A DNA stretch of 64,000 nt from Blastopirellula sediminis (GCF_020966755.1 NZ_JAJKFT010000010.1:3064720-3128719), one strand, 5' to 3'; numbered from the stretch's first letter, positions 53,225-63,076 are shown. Program-made: numbers and translations. The notes: generated by a model not told the origin, from the sequence alone.

Positions 53225-53511
53225 GCGATTTCCTGGTTGGAAATAGGGGTTGGTAGCCGAAACTACTTATTTTTGTACGTCTTACGGCTTCCGACAAGCG
53301 ACATCGCACATTCCTGGGACGTTTCTGCGAAATATGGCGCACTTTCGGGCGAAAAACAGTCGTAAATGCGTCAATCGGTTTAAGATTGAAGCGCCAGGGG
53401 CGCTTCGCCGCGTACTCCCTTGGGCGGTAGACTTGAGTAACCGGGCTGGCTCGATATGGTAGAGCGGACCTCTCTGATTCGGCACTAGATGGCGCGATGT
53501 CGAGACTAGTT

Positions 53512-54855
53512 ATGGAAATCCTGAAATTCGCCTGTAAATCCTGCAATGCACAACTGCAAGCGTCCGCATCGGCCGCGGGGGATTCGTTTACATGTCCCCA
53601 CTGCGAACATGCGATGCGCGTTCCGCAGCCCGACGCGGTCGGCGTGATTCGATCGGGCGGACGCGATAAAGAAGCGACCGAAGCGGTCGTCTGCCCTCTC
53701 TGCAACACGCGCGTCACCGTTCAAGCGACCGACTTGGGCAAGCGGGTGATGTGTCCCGATTGCGAAACGGCGTTCGTCGCCAAGTTGTCGGCCAAAAAGT
53801 TGCCGCCTAAACCGAAGACGGACTTGGCGGACGACGACGGCTACTCGCTGAAGGATTCGGTTCACGACGATACGGCGGCCAAAGAGATGGCGGCTCGCTA
53901 CTTTCAAGAGGCGGAACGCCGATCGAAAGAAGAACGCGAGCGACATAATCTGTCGGACAAACCGTATCAGAAAATGGCCGAAGATCGCGCACTTGCCGCG
54001 CATGACGACGAGCCGCATCCCGAAAAGAAACGAGAGAGTTTGACGCCGGAGGATTACGATCCGCGGTCGACGCGCGTCCGTTACCCGATTTCCCTCTCTG
54101 CGGAAGCGATTGCGACCGACTTCAAATTTTTCGCCGACGTGCAATTTCTGTCGCGGTGGATCGTCACGTCGCTTGGGATGGCGGTCGTGCAGTACATGGC
54201 GATCAATGCGGTCATCATGGGCTCCGGCGCGAAAGTGGGAGTCAGCGGCTTTGGAGCTTACTTCAATAGCTTCGTGTTGTCGGCGCTGACGGTCGTCGTC
54301 GGCGCGATCGTGATGGTTTTTCTCGCTTCGGCGTTTATGAATATCTCGACGTCGATCGCCAGCGGCGTAGCGAATTTGGAATGGCCAGAGACGCCGGCGT
54401 TCGAGCGGATCATGGAAACGATCTTCTTTGTCATCGCGCTGATGCTGGCGATCCTGCCGGCCGGTCTGGTCAGTGCGCTGGTCAGTCCCTATCTGGGCGT
54501 TCCGGTGGGGGGGCTTAGCTTCTTGCTGTTTCCTTATTTCTATCTCTCGCTGCTCGATTCCGGGACGCCGCTGATCCCATTCAGTGCGTCGATTTTGGCG
54601 GCGGTCGGACGCAAACTTCACAAATGGATTTTGTTCTACATCGTGACCGGCGCCGTCCTGGCGGTCATCCTGGTTCTGGGTGGAATCGCCTATTATTTTT
54701 CCGGCGAAGAGTATGAATACGTGAAATATATCGTCCTGCCGGCCGGGGTTTTGACGACCGGGTACCTCCTGTTTTACGCCATTTGGCTCGGAAAACTGGG
54801 GTGGGAATGCTCGCAGGACGTTGGTGAAACGCCCGAGAAGCCAGGCGTCGTCTGA
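53512..54855 (+). CDS. Double zinc-ribbon polytopic membrane protein
   Basis: 447 residues from the ATG at 53512 (another ATG five codons upstream). Two ribbons lie in the first 95 residues: [20 protein letters not shown] and [21 protein letters not shown] basic/acidic cytosolic linker follows, then six or seven membrane segments (about residues 215-435, for example [81 protein letters not shown]). Ribbons at the start of such proteins are common in planctomycetes; function unknown. Confidence 0.8.
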   Translation: MEILKFACKSCNAQLQASASAAGDSFTCPHCEHAMRVPQPDAVGVIRSGGRDKEATEAVVCPLCNTRVTVQATDLGKRVMCPDCETAFVAKLSAKKLPPKPKTDLADDDGYSLKDSVHDDTAAKEMAARYFQEAERRSKEERERHNLSDKPYQKMAEDRALAAHDDEPHPEKKRESLTPEDYDPRSTRVRYPISLSAEAIATDFKFFADVQFLSRWIVTSLGMAVVQYMAINAVIMGSGAKVGVSGFGAYFNSFVLSALTVVVGAIVMVFLASAFMNISTSIASGVANLEWPETPAFERIMETIFFVIALMLAILPAGLVSALVSPYLGVPVGGLSFLLFPYFYLSLLDSGTPLIPFSASILAAVGRKLHKWILFYIVTGAVLAVILVLGGIAYYFSGEEYEYVKYIVLPAGVLTTGYLLFYAIWLGKLGWECSQDVGETPEKPGVV

Positions 54856-54890
54856 TACCGCCCTCAACGCGGAACCCTCTCTGCGGTATT

Positions 54891-55673
54891 ATGTTGGCCA
54901 TGAACCGCAGCGAAATGGAAAAACTGGCGAAATCGCTCCGTGCTGGACGCGTTTCGCTTCCCGAATTTATCGACCAAGTCGCCCAATTGGCGACGCCGGA
55001 GCCGGCTGTCAAAACGGCGAAGTTGGCCGGCGCTTCGCTTGACCTCGACCGCTCTGCGCGATGCGGATTTCCGGAGGTCGTCTACGGCGAAGGCAAAACG
55101 GCCGAAACGATCATCGAGATCTTTCAGCGTCAACGAGCCGCTGGGCAATCGTGCTTGGCGACGCGCGTTGACGCGGAGAAGGGAGCGGTCGTCGCTGCGG
55201 AGTTTGCGGACGCTCATTACAACCCGGTCGGGCGAACCGTACGGCTTGGACATGCGAAGGAAAAGTCGAAGGGGAAAGTCGGTCTGATCACGGCCGGCTC
55301 CAGCGATTTGCCGGTTGCGGAAGAGGCGCGCGAAACGTTGTTGTGGATGAACGTCGATGTGACGACGATCCATGACGTCGGCGTGGCGGGCCCGCATCGT
55401 CTACCGGAACGGATCGGTGAATTCGCCGATTGCGACGCCGTCATCGTGGTCGCCGGCATGGAAGGTGCGCTTCCGAGCGTAGTCGGCGGCTATCTCGCTT
55501 GTCCCGTGATTGCGACTCCCACCAGCGTCGGCTACGGCGCTAGTTTCGGCGGAGTCGCGGCTCTTCTCGGGATGCTGAACAGTTGCGCCTCGAACGTCAC
55601 GGTAGTAAACATCGACGCCGGATTTCGAGCCGCCTACAACGCAGGAATCATCGCGACGCGTCGGCGTCGTTAA
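54891..55673 (+). CDS. larB: Nickel pincer cofactor biosynthesis protein LarB
   Basis: 260 residues from the ATG at 54891 (or 257 from an ATG three codons on). LarB carboxylates and hydrolyses nicotinic acid adenine dinucleotide as the first step of the nickel-pincer nucleotide used by LarA. The family reads [69 protein letters not shown] and [38 protein letters not shown], all present. The short linker to nnrD suggests cotranscription; larC and larE were not found here. Confidence 0.93.
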   Translation: MLAMNRSEMEKLAKSLRAGRVSLPEFIDQVAQLATPEPAVKTAKLAGASLDLDRSARCGFPEVVYGEGKTAETIIEIFQRQRAAGQSCLATRVDAEKGAVVAAEFADAHYNPVGRTVRLGHAKEKSKGKVGLITAGSSDLPVAEEARETLLWMNVDVTTIHDVGVAGPHRLPERIGEFADCDAVIVVAGMEGALPSVVGGYLACPVIATPTSVGYGASFGGVAALLGMLNSCASNVTVVNIDAGFRAAYNAGIIATRRRR

Positions 55674-55690
55674 CGCAAAGGAATTCAAGG

Positions 55691-56575
55691 ATGGAACGGA
55701 CTCACCGCAAAGAAGAAGGCGGCGTCGCTTTGCCGCGCTTGCAACAGCGCAAAACGAACAGCCACAAGGGAGATTACGGTCGTGTTCTGGCGGTCGGCGG
55801 ATCGCCCGGCATGTCAGGCTCGATCTCACTGACCGGCGTCGCTTCGCTCCGCTGCGGCGCTGGACTGACGACGATTGCGTCTCCAAAGAGCGTCCAACCG
55901 CTCGTCGCGCAGGTCGAACCTTCCTGCATGACGCTGGCCCTGCCGGAAGATCGCCATGGCTTGTTGCCGATGCATTCTCGCGACGCAATCACCAAAGCGG
56001 CGAAAAATTCTGACGTCGTCGCGATTGGTCCTGGACTGGGGCGATCGCATGGTTTGGATCTCTTGATCCAAGATCTCTATTGCGATCTTTCGACGCCGAT
56101 GGTGGTCGACGCCGATGCGCTGAACGCGCTCGGATCGCGCGAAAATCCGCTCGCCGGACCGGGCGGACCGCGCGTGTTGACGCCGCATCCCGGCGAGTTC
56201 CGTCGTTTGGCGCATGATCGCGAATTGCCGAAGGGACGCTGGACCGACGTCGCCGCCGATATGGCCAAACGAAACGGCGTCGTTTTGGTGTTAAAGGGGC
56301 ATCGTACCACGGTGACCGATGGAGAACGCGTTTACTCCAACGAAACCGGCAATCCCGGCATGGCGACTGCCGGCGCAGGTGACGTGCTGACCGGCGTCAT
56401 TGCAGCGCTTTTAGGGCAAGGGATTCCCGCATTCGAAGCCGCGCAACTCGGCGTTTACCTACATGGTTTGGCAGGCGATCTCGCCGCCAAAGCGATTGGT
56501 AGCGATGGGCTGATTGCATCGGATTTGCTGGACTATTTAGAGTCGGCATTTCAGCAACATCGCCGTCGTCGCTAG
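55691..56575 (+). CDS. nnrD: ADP/ATP-dependent NAD(P)H-hydrate dehydratase
   Basis: 294 residues from the ATG at 55691, with AAGGA about 8 bases upstream. It repairs hydrated NADH and NADPH. Motifs: HKGDYGRVLAVGGSPGMSGS, AIGPGLGRS, MVVDADALNALG, VLTPHPGEFRRL, VLKGHRTTVTDG and NPGMATAGAGDVLTGVIAALLGQG. Its start is 18 bases after the larB stop. The NnrE epimerase is not fused here, unlike in many bacteria. Confidence 0.94.
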   Translation: MERTHRKEEGGVALPRLQQRKTNSHKGDYGRVLAVGGSPGMSGSISLTGVASLRCGAGLTTIASPKSVQPLVAQVEPSCMTLALPEDRHGLLPMHSRDAITKAAKNSDVVAIGPGLGRSHGLDLLIQDLYCDLSTPMVVDADALNALGSRENPLAGPGGPRVLTPHPGEFRRLAHDRELPKGRWTDVAADMAKRNGVVLVLKGHRTTVTDGERVYSNETGNPGMATAGAGDVLTGVIAALLGQGIPAFEAAQLGVYLHGLAGDLAAKAIGSDGLIASDLLDYLESAFQQHRRRR

Positions 56576-56842
56576 ACGCCAGGTCCTATCTTGACGATTG
56601 GCTTCGCATCGCGTGTGGGAAGCCGTACGCAAAATGCGCTTGGATTGCCCAGATGCCGGGAGTATTCTTTCAGTGCGACCCAGAGGGGGCTCCCCTCCGT
56701 TTTTCCCGCTCTGGTGCGAGTCGTTTCAAGGATATGAAGCGATGGCAAAGTTGAAACATTCGCTGGACCGATCCGCTGATGTTTCCTGAATGTCAGAGAG
56801 TCAGAGGCGAATCAGGTTTCACGCCAGGGAGGACATGGCGCC

Positions 56843-57076
56843 ATGAATCAAGCGGTTAATGCAGTCGTCTACGAAAAGGACGGCGAAACGTACATCTGGA
56901 CTTTTTCGGCGGAGAATGAACGAGCCGCTCTCGGTTCGATCTGCGAATTCGCTCACCGAAATGATCTTTCGTTGGATTGGGAAGACGCCAATCTGATCTG
57001 GCAGCGTATGGGCCAGCAACCAGAGGCGATCCACGTCCGCGATCTGGCGCGGATGCTGACCCACCGGCTTCCCTAG
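56843..57076 (+). CDS. Small conserved-looking protein of unknown function
   Basis: 77 residues. The start has GGAGG upstream with somewhat long spacing. The acidic, mixed alpha/beta sequence (NQAVNAVVYEKDGETYIWTF, NERAALGSICEFAHRNDLSL, HVRDLARMLTHRL) shows no signal or membrane segment and no family I recognise. It could be a planctomycete-restricted protein. The upstream 260 bases hold no credible gene. Confidence 0.6.
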   Translation: MNQAVNAVVYEKDGETYIWTFSAENERAALGSICEFAHRNDLSLDWEDANLIWQRMGQQPEAIHVRDLARMLTHRLP

Positions 57077-57223
57077 CAGGGCGGGGTATTCTCTTGCGAC
57101 CCTATCTCAAATAGGGGAGAAAAGCCCCGCGACTCGCTCGGTCACTGTCGTTTTTGCGTCGATCCAGGTAAGATCGAGGAAATCGAACTCTTACCTTTTC
57201 GAGGCGATAGTCAGGACTCAGAT

Positions 57224-58006
57224 ATGCTGCCGCGGCGCGAGATTTTTCCAAATGTCATTGAGATGAACTTTCAGGCAGGCCACCTCTTGGGCTGCAACGT
57301 TTATCTCATCTTCGACGAGAATCAGTGGATCTTGATCGACATCGGCTACGAGGATGTCGTGGATGAGATCATTGAGCTCGTCCGCCAGCTTGATTTTCCG
57401 CTATCGCATTGCAAGACGCTGATCGCAACCCACGCCGACGTCGATCACATTCAGGGTCTGGCCAAAGCGAAGCAGACCCTCAGCACGACCGTCACGTCTC
57501 ATCCGCTGGCGGTCGAACCGCTGCAGCAAGGGGACACGCTGATCACCTTCGCCGAAATCGCCGCACAGAACATCCACCTCGAGATGCCTCCGGTGCAGAT
57601 CGAGCATCAGGTCAACGACGGCGACGTCATCACCGTCGGCAAGTTGAAGTTGGAAGTCTGGCACACGCCGGGTCATACCGACAGCCAGCTCAGTTTCCGG
57701 ATGGGGGATTTGCTCTTCTCCGGCGACAACATCTATCGCGACGGATGCGTCGGCGCGATCGACGCGCATCACGGGAGCGACATCCCGGCCTTCATTGAAT
57801 CGCTGAAGCGAATTCGCGAAAGCGACGTGAAGTGGCTTCTCCCCAGCCATGGTCCGATCTTCAAGAAGGATAATGCGCTGCTCGATAAGACGATCGCTCG
57901 TCTCGAGATGTATCAGCATATGGCCGATTTCGGCACTTGCGCCGTCGACTGGCCGCTGATGGATGAATGGGAAGACGAGATCATTGAAGGGAAGGGGCCT
58001 CAGTAA
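57224..58006 (+). CDS. MBL-fold metallo-hydrolase
   Basis: 260 residues. The metallo-beta-lactamase fold has [30 protein letters not shown] (in place of the usual HxHxDH, with Asp where the second His stands), [25 protein letters not shown] and LLPSHGPIF. The HADVDH variant is seen in some glyoxalase-II-like and related hydrolases. Substrate unknown; probably cytoplasmic. Confidence 0.85.
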   Translation: MLPRREIFPNVIEMNFQAGHLLGCNVYLIFDENQWILIDIGYEDVVDEIIELVRQLDFPLSHCKTLIATHADVDHIQGLAKAKQTLSTTVTSHPLAVEPLQQGDTLITFAEIAAQNIHLEMPPVQIEHQVNDGDVITVGKLKLEVWHTPGHTDSQLSFRMGDLLFSGDNIYRDGCVGAIDAHHGSDIPAFIESLKRIRESDVKWLLPSHGPIFKKDNALLDKTIARLEMYQHMADFGTCAVDWPLMDEWEDEIIEGKGPQ

Positions 58007-58230
58007 GGTTTCCAGCCAGTTGTCGGGGCCGCACAGCGGACCCGACATCGCCACCTCCCATATTCTCTAAGTTGCCGTCTTCGTGATTCGGTCGTATTGT
58101 GCCGGTTCTAGCGGATTTTCGTTAAAAGACGGCGCACCCGATTGCCGAAACATACTCCAAGCGGAACCGTCGTCGAGCGTCGGCCGCGCTACGGTTTCGT
58201 GGAAGCATATATAGATTTTGGGGGGAAACG

Positions 58231-58554
58231 ATGTTGAAGCGCATCGTCTTGGGACTTATTGTCGCGACAGCATTGCTATCGGCGACCCAATCGGTCGAAG
58301 CTCAAGAACGCGCCTTCGGTCGCGTCTGGGGCGGTACCTACGGCACGTATGACTGGGAACGTTTCTATCACTATCCCTACGTCTACTACCCGCAGAACTT
58401 CTACGGCGAAGAGTACTACAAGAGCAGCGACAGCCTCTACTATCGCTATCCGGCCGAAATGCGAATCCCGGTCTACAACAAGGGCTGGCAGAACTACTAC
58501 CCGAACGATCGCTTGTACCACAACGGGCACCACTTCGAGCTCGACGTCTTTTAA
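58231..58554 (+). CDS. Secreted Tyr-rich planctomycete protein ('calmodulin-binding' annotation family)
   Basis: 107 residues with a signal peptide (KRIVLGLIVATALLSATQSVEA, cleaved before QER). The mature part is very rich in Tyr and Asn (YHYPYVYYPQNFYGEEYYKS, SLYYRYPAEMRIPVYNKGW, NYYPNDRLYHNGHHFELDVF). It corresponds to a short family that planctomycete genomes often label 'calmodulin-binding protein', apparently without evidence. Ends with a strong terminator. Possible cell-surface or wall-associated role; unproven. Confidence 0.8.
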   Translation: MLKRIVLGLIVATALLSATQSVEAQERAFGRVWGGTYGTYDWERFYHYPYVYYPQNFYGEEYYKSSDSLYYRYPAEMRIPVYNKGWQNYYPNDRLYHNGHHFELDVF

Positions 58555-58584
58555 TCGACGCTCGACGCAACTCGCACAATCGAA

Positions 58585-58617
58585 AAACGGACGGTCGAAA
58601 AGGCTGTCCGTTTTTTT
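58585..58617 (+). terminator. Intrinsic terminator after the Tyr-rich secreted gene
   Basis: AAACGGAC / GTCCGTTT stem with a short loop followed by seven T. Confidence 0.9.
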
Positions 58618-58652
58618 GTGCGCTCGTGGGTCCGCTGTGCGGATCAAGCTGG

Positions 58653-59837
58653 TTAAAACTTCCGGCAGTACGCTTCGTAGACTTCCACGCTCTTCTCGAG
58701 TTGATCGATCGCCAGCCATTCGTCATGCGTATGAGCTTGGGCGATGTCTCCCGGCCCGCATACGACAGTCGGCACGTCTCCTTGGCTGAGGATCGCCCCA
58801 TCGGTTCCATACGGCACGCCGATCGTCTTAGCGCTGACGCCGCACTTGGCGAGCGTTTCAAGCAAGGAAGAGGCCAGCTCTTGATTATGCGAAGGCGCCA
58901 GGCCCGGCGAGATGATGAACGGCGGATTATGTTGGATCCAATCGGGATTGCCAAGCTCTTTCGCGACGAAGTCGATCGCCGCTTGTTGCGCTTCGAGCGG
59001 ATTGTCGCCGGGCGCCAAGCGACGATCAATCTCGATTACGCAGTGGTCCGGGACCGTGTTCACGCTCACCCCGCCGCTGATGATGCCGACGCTGAGCGTA
59101 GGACCGCCGATCAGCGGCGCGACCGTGCCTGGTAAGTTCTCGGCGTGCTTTTCGAGCGCCGTCACGATCCGCGACATTCGGTAGATCGCGTTGGCGCCGA
59201 TTTTCGGATTGCTGCTATGGGCGGCGACTCCTTGGGCGTGGCACTTCCAGCGAGCGACTCCTTTGTGCGAGACGACGACGTCGAGCAGCGTCGGCTCCGA
59301 AACCAGCACCGCCGCCGGCGGTCGCGTGAGCAGTTTCGATTCCCCTTCGCTCCAGCAGCGAGTGATCCGCTTGGCGCCGGAGAATCCATGCTCTTCGTTC
59401 ACTGCGAGCGCCAAAACGACGGCAGGGCGTTTCTCAGCCGGTAAGTCGCGAAATTTGGAGATCGCCATGAGCATCGCCGCCATCCCCCCTTTGATATCGC
59501 ACGAGCCGCGGCCGTAGATGCGGCCGTTTTTGATCTCGCCAGCGAAGGGATCGATCGACATGCCGTCGACCGGAACGGTGTCTTGGTGCGCTTCGAGCAT
59601 CAAAATCGGGCGGTCCGGGGGCAACTTCGCCAGGTCGACGGTCGCGATCAGCAGGTTTTCGCGCTGAGGAGAAACGTGTTGCCGCTCACAGAAAAAGCCC
59701 CAGTCGGCGACGTACTGCTGCAGAAACGAGGTCAGGCGCGCCTCGAAATAGATTTCTCCCGCAACGTCGCGTCCCATCGGATTAACGCTCGGGATGCGAA
59801 CCAATTCTTGCAGTAGCGAGACGACGTCAGACGCCAT
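58653..59837 (-). CDS. M20-family metallopeptidase (ArgE/DapE-like)
   Basis: 394 residues from the ATG at 59837; the open frame upstream is only a shadow of the activator gene on the other strand. M20 core: LEAHQDTVPVDG (His and Asp ligands), YGRGSCDIKGGMAAML, VNEEHGFSG with the catalytic Glu pair, SEPTLLDVVVSHKG, GTDGAILSQGDVPTVVCGPGD and a final HTHDEWL. The family removes acyl groups or cleaves dipeptides; acetylornithine deacetylase or a related activity is possible but not certain. Confidence 0.92.
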   Translation of the reverse strand: MASDVVSLLQELVRIPSVNPMGRDVAGEIYFEARLTSFLQQYVADWGFFCERQHVSPQRENLLIATVDLAKLPPDRPILMLEAHQDTVPVDGMSIDPFAGEIKNGRIYGRGSCDIKGGMAAMLMAISKFRDLPAEKRPAVVLALAVNEEHGFSGAKRITRCWSEGESKLLTRPPAAVLVSEPTLLDVVVSHKGVARWKCHAQGVAAHSSNPKIGANAIYRMSRIVTALEKHAENLPGTVAPLIGGPTLSVGIISGGVSVNTVPDHCVIEIDRRLAPGDNPLEAQQAAIDFVAKELGNPDWIQHNPPFIISPGLAPSHNQELASSLLETLAKCGVSAKTIGVPYGTDGAILSQGDVPTVVCGPGDIAQAHTHDEWLAIDQLEKSVEVYEAYCRKF

Positions 59838-59975
59838 GGGGGATTCTCTTGAACAAATCGACCGGAAACCATGCGCCTTCATCATATCGAAGCGGCAAGA
59901 GAGGGCCAGCCGAGTTGCCGCCGCCGCGTCTATAATGGCGGACGTAACGCGAACCCTTGGACCTGGTTTTTTTTC

Positions 59976-61337
59976 ATGGCGCGACCACGTACCCGACCCG
60001 CCAGTTTGTTGGCGCAAATCTTGAACGATCATGCGTATCCAGTCTACGCGATCGATCAAAACCAGCAGTTGGCCTACATCAACGACGCGTGTCGCGCTGC
60101 GCTTGGGGAAGAGGCGGACGAATTGCTCGGCATGAAATGTCGCTATCACGCGGCGGGGCAGTTGCCTCCTCGCGACCAGTTGGCGGCCGATCTGGCGCCG
60201 CCCCCGGACGTTTTTGCGGGGGGGCGAGCCGAAGTTCCGCTGACGTTGCCGGCCGGCGAAGGGCAAAGCGGCCAGTACAGCGTTCAATTTTCGCCGCTCC
60301 AATATGAGGGGGGCGCGTTTGGCGCCCTCGCGATTTGCTATCCGCGAGCCGGGGCAGGGGAGGGGAGTCAGGCCGATCGCCGCCATGATCAGTTGCGCAT
60401 TTGGCGAAGGAGTTGGCGACAGCGATTCTCGACCAGTCGTCTTGTGGGGGAGAGCGCGGCGATCCGGCGCGTTCGTCGTCAAATCGCCTTGTCCTCGACC
60501 TCGCGGTTACCGGTGGTGATCTTCGGGCCGGTCGGCAGCGGGCGTGAGCATACGGCGCGGACCGTTTGTTACGCGCGACATGGCGAAGGAAGCGGGCCGG
60601 TGATTTCGATCCGCAGCGAGTTGATGGACGCCGAAATGATTCAAAGCACGGTCCGTTCCTTCGTGCGGCGGTGCGAAGAGGCGGATGACGCTTCGAACGC
60701 GTCGTTGATTCTGCTCGACGCCGATCAGTTGCCCGGCGACGCGCAGTCGGAGTTGTTCCATCTGCTCCGTTTGATCGACATGGATTTGCGAATCGTCTCG
60801 ACCGCGCGGCATTCGTTGTTGGAGCGGGCCGAGCATGGAAAGTTTCGTGAAGACCTCGCCTATCAACTCTCCACGATTGAAATCTCGCTTCCCCCCCTTT
60901 GCGATCGACCGGAGGATATCCCGCTGTTGTCGCAGGCGCTGATTGAGCAGCTCAATCTGGAAGGGGCCAGGCAATTGCGCGGGCTGACTGAAGCGGCGGC
61001 CGACGCGCTACTCGATTATGACTGGCCTGGCAACATTGATGAGCTGGCCGCCGTGATCGCCGAAGCGGCGGCCGCGACTAGCTCGGTCTGGATCGACGCC
61101 GATCAATTGCCGAAAAAAATCCGACATGCGCTCGAAGCGAAGCGTTTTGCCGCAAAGCCGGCCGAGCCGATCGAGTTGGATGCGTTTCTGGCTCAGGTCG
61201 AAGAAGAGCTGATCCGCCGCGCCTTAGAGCAGACCAAAGGGAACAAATCGAAGGCGGCTGAGCTGCTGGGGGTCTCCCGAGCACGACTTCATCGCCGACT
61301 GGAATCGACCGATTCCGCAGAACCGACCGATGACTGA
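59976..61337 (+). CDS. Degenerate sigma-54-type activator: PAS, AAA+, Fis-type HTH
   Basis: 453 residues from the ATG at 59976. A PAS-like N-terminal domain (about 12-120: AIDQNQQLAYINDACRAALGEE, LLGMKCRYH) is followed by an AAA+ module (about 150-345) with VVIFGPVGSGREHTAR in place of GESGTGKE, SLILLDADQL in place of Walker B DE, and WPGNIDEL near its end. The C-terminal HTH (about 405-445: ALEQTKGNKSKAAELLGVSRARLHRRL) is Fis-like. The GAFTGA loop needed to contact sigma-54 is missing, and P-loop and Walker B residues are altered, so it probably does not open sigma-54 promoters. It may bind DNA as a regulator. Confidence 0.85.
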   Translation: MARPRTRPASLLAQILNDHAYPVYAIDQNQQLAYINDACRAALGEEADELLGMKCRYHAAGQLPPRDQLAADLAPPPDVFAGGRAEVPLTLPAGEGQSGQYSVQFSPLQYEGGAFGALAICYPRAGAGEGSQADRRHDQLRIWRRSWRQRFSTSRLVGESAAIRRVRRQIALSSTSRLPVVIFGPVGSGREHTARTVCYARHGEGSGPVISIRSELMDAEMIQSTVRSFVRRCEEADDASNASLILLDADQLPGDAQSELFHLLRLIDMDLRIVSTARHSLLERAEHGKFREDLAYQLSTIEISLPPLCDRPEDIPLLSQALIEQLNLEGARQLRGLTEAAADALLDYDWPGNIDELAAVIAEAAAATSSVWIDADQLPKKIRHALEAKRFAAKPAEPIELDAFLAQVEEELIRRALEQTKGNKSKAAELLGVSRARLHRRLESTDSAEPTDD

Positions 61338-61394
61338 CCGGCGGTCCGGTTGTCATCCCAATCGCCCGAACTTACCATAACTTCCAGTAGTCGA

Positions 61395-61844
61395 ATGACG
61401 CCACGATCGACATGCGTGCTGTACGAGACCGATGGTCGTTGGGCCGTCGCCTTACGAAAGGCGGCCGCCGATTTGCCCATTCGGGAAACTCGTAGCCCTG
61501 AGCGTTGGCTCGTTCATTTTCGCGAGAGTCCCGCGTCAATCTTGGCGGTTGCGGCGCCGGACGGTTGCGACGCCGTGCGATTTGCCCGCTTGCTCGAAGC
61601 GTCGGCACAGCTGCAGCGCAAGTTTCCTGACATGTGCTTGGTGGTGCTGTTGACGGAAGCGGATCGCAGCCTGGCGACCGCCGCCTACGAGGCAGGCGCC
61701 GCTTGGGTGCAGGTTGGTCGTTGGCGTCTTGATCCACTTGTTCGGCTGGTGCGACGTCGCCAGGCCATGTTTCCGGATCTCCCTGCGGAAACGCCGATCG
61801 AATCGATCTGGCGCAAGCTTCCGTGGGCCGATCCTCCCGAATAA
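61395..61844 (+). CDS. Pseudo-receiver-like protein
   Basis: 149 residues from the ATG at 61395, 57 bases after the activator gene. The alternating strands and helices (TCVLYETDGRWAVALRKAAADL, ASILAVAAPDGCDAVRFARLLE, CLVVLLTEADRSLATAAYEAGAAWVQVG) fit a receiver fold without a conserved phospho-acceptor Asp. It probably works with the upstream degenerate activator; the frame could start at a TTG 15 codons earlier. Confidence 0.55.
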   Translation: MTPRSTCVLYETDGRWAVALRKAAADLPIRETRSPERWLVHFRESPASILAVAAPDGCDAVRFARLLEASAQLQRKFPDMCLVVLLTEADRSLATAAYEAGAAWVQVGRWRLDPLVRLVRRRQAMFPDLPAETPIESIWRKLPWADPPE

Positions 61845-61870
61845 TAGAAGAGAGGCTGGAGTTCATTCCT

Positions 61871-62953
61871 ATGTCCGATTCGCAACCGCAAGTCGCCGAC
61901 GTCATTCGCGCGTTGGAGAAGTTGACCGATCCGCTCTCGGGTCGCCCCGTCACCAAGACCGACCAAGTCAAAGAGATTGATCTGCGCGACGGCGCGTTGA
62001 CCTTCACGCTCGAACTGACGACCCACTCGGCGCCGTTGTGGGAAGAGACGAAACAAAAGGCGATCGACTTGCTGAAGGCCGAGTTGCCGAGCCTGAAAGA
62101 GATCCAAGTCAATCTCGCCGAGTACAAGAGCAAGATTGAAGCGATCGGCCAGGTTGGTTTGACCGTACGCAGCGTGATCGCCGTTGGGTCAGGGAAGGGG
62201 GGCGTCGGCAAGAGCACCGTCGCGACGAGTCTCGCGTTCGCGCTGAAAGACGCCGGCGCAAAGGTTGGTTTGCTCGACGCCGACGTCTATGGTCCCAGCG
62301 TCCCTCACTTGCTCGGTTTGTCGGGACGTCCGGAACTGATCGCCGAGAAGAAGATCGCGCCGATGGAGCGTGACGGCGTCAAAGTGATGTCGATGGGCTT
62401 CCTGGTCGAACCCGATCGCGCCGTCATTTGGCGCGGTCCGATGTTGCATGGCGCGATCACGCAGTTCTTGCGCGATACCGCATGGGGCGAACTCGATTAT
62501 TTGATCATCGACATGCCTCCCGGTACCGGCGACATCGCGCTGACCCTCAGTCAACTGCTGCCGCTGACCGGGGCGGTCGTCGTCTGCACGCCGCAAGATG
62601 TGGCGCTCTTGGATGCGGTCAAAGCGATCGCGATGTTCAACACGGTGAAGATCCCGGTCTTGGGAGTCGTCGAGAACATGAGCGGCTTCATCTGCCCTGA
62701 CACCGGCAAAGAGTGGGACATCTTTGGCAAAGGGGGGGCGAAGAAGAAAGCGGAAGAGATGAACGTCCCCTTCCTGGGAGACGTGCCGATTACGATCTCG
62801 ATCCGCGAGAAGGGAGATCAAGGCGCCGCGCCGCAGGTGGTGAAGGACGAATTGACAGCGCCCCACTTTCAGAAGATCTGCCAAAACCTGGTGCGGGGCC
62901 TGGCCGAAACCGCCGCCGCGAACCCGCCGATGCCGACGTTGACCGTTTTGTAA
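61871..62953 (+). CDS. mrp: Mrp/NBP35-family Fe-S carrier ATPase
   Basis: 360 residues from the ATG at 61871. The N-terminal MIP18/DUF59 domain (about 1-95: QVADVIRALEKLTDPLSG) precedes the deviant-Walker ATPase VGSGKGGVGKSTVATSLA (about 108), DADVYGPSVPHLLG, IIDMPPGTGDIALTL and GVVENMSGFICPDTGKEW. Family members usually show a CxxC after ENMS; here only the first Cys remains, so cluster binding may differ. It probably carries Fe-S clusters to target enzymes. Confidence 0.94.
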   Translation: MSDSQPQVADVIRALEKLTDPLSGRPVTKTDQVKEIDLRDGALTFTLELTTHSAPLWEETKQKAIDLLKAELPSLKEIQVNLAEYKSKIEAIGQVGLTVRSVIAVGSGKGGVGKSTVATSLAFALKDAGAKVGLLDADVYGPSVPHLLGLSGRPELIAEKKIAPMERDGVKVMSMGFLVEPDRAVIWRGPMLHGAITQFLRDTAWGELDYLIIDMPPGTGDIALTLSQLLPLTGAVVVCTPQDVALLDAVKAIAMFNTVKIPVLGVVENMSGFICPDTGKEWDIFGKGGAKKKAEEMNVPFLGDVPITISIREKGDQGAAPQVVKDELTAPHFQKICQNLVRGLAETAAANPPMPTLTVL

Positions 62954-62989
62954 GGCCGGTTAGGCAAGATAGGCGAACAAGAAAAGGAT

Positions 62990-63013
62990 AGAGCCGCCAT
63001 TTGGCGGCTCTTT
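62990..63013 (+). terminator. Intrinsic terminator after mrp
   Basis: AGAGCCGCC-ATTT-GGCGGCTCT followed by TTCTCGTT; short T-run. Confidence 0.7.
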
Positions 63014-63076
63014 CTCGTTGTATCGCTTGTGAAAAGCAAGCGATCGACAAATCAGAGAGACTGCGTGGTCCGAGGA

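Noticed and set aside
56598-56789. 63-codon plus frame before the small protein at 56843
   Set aside because: No ribosome site or recognisable protein; probable leader sequence.
59840-60482. Long N-terminal extension of the M20 peptidase frame
   Set aside because: It overlaps the activator gene on the other strand, and the peptidase begins naturally at 59837.
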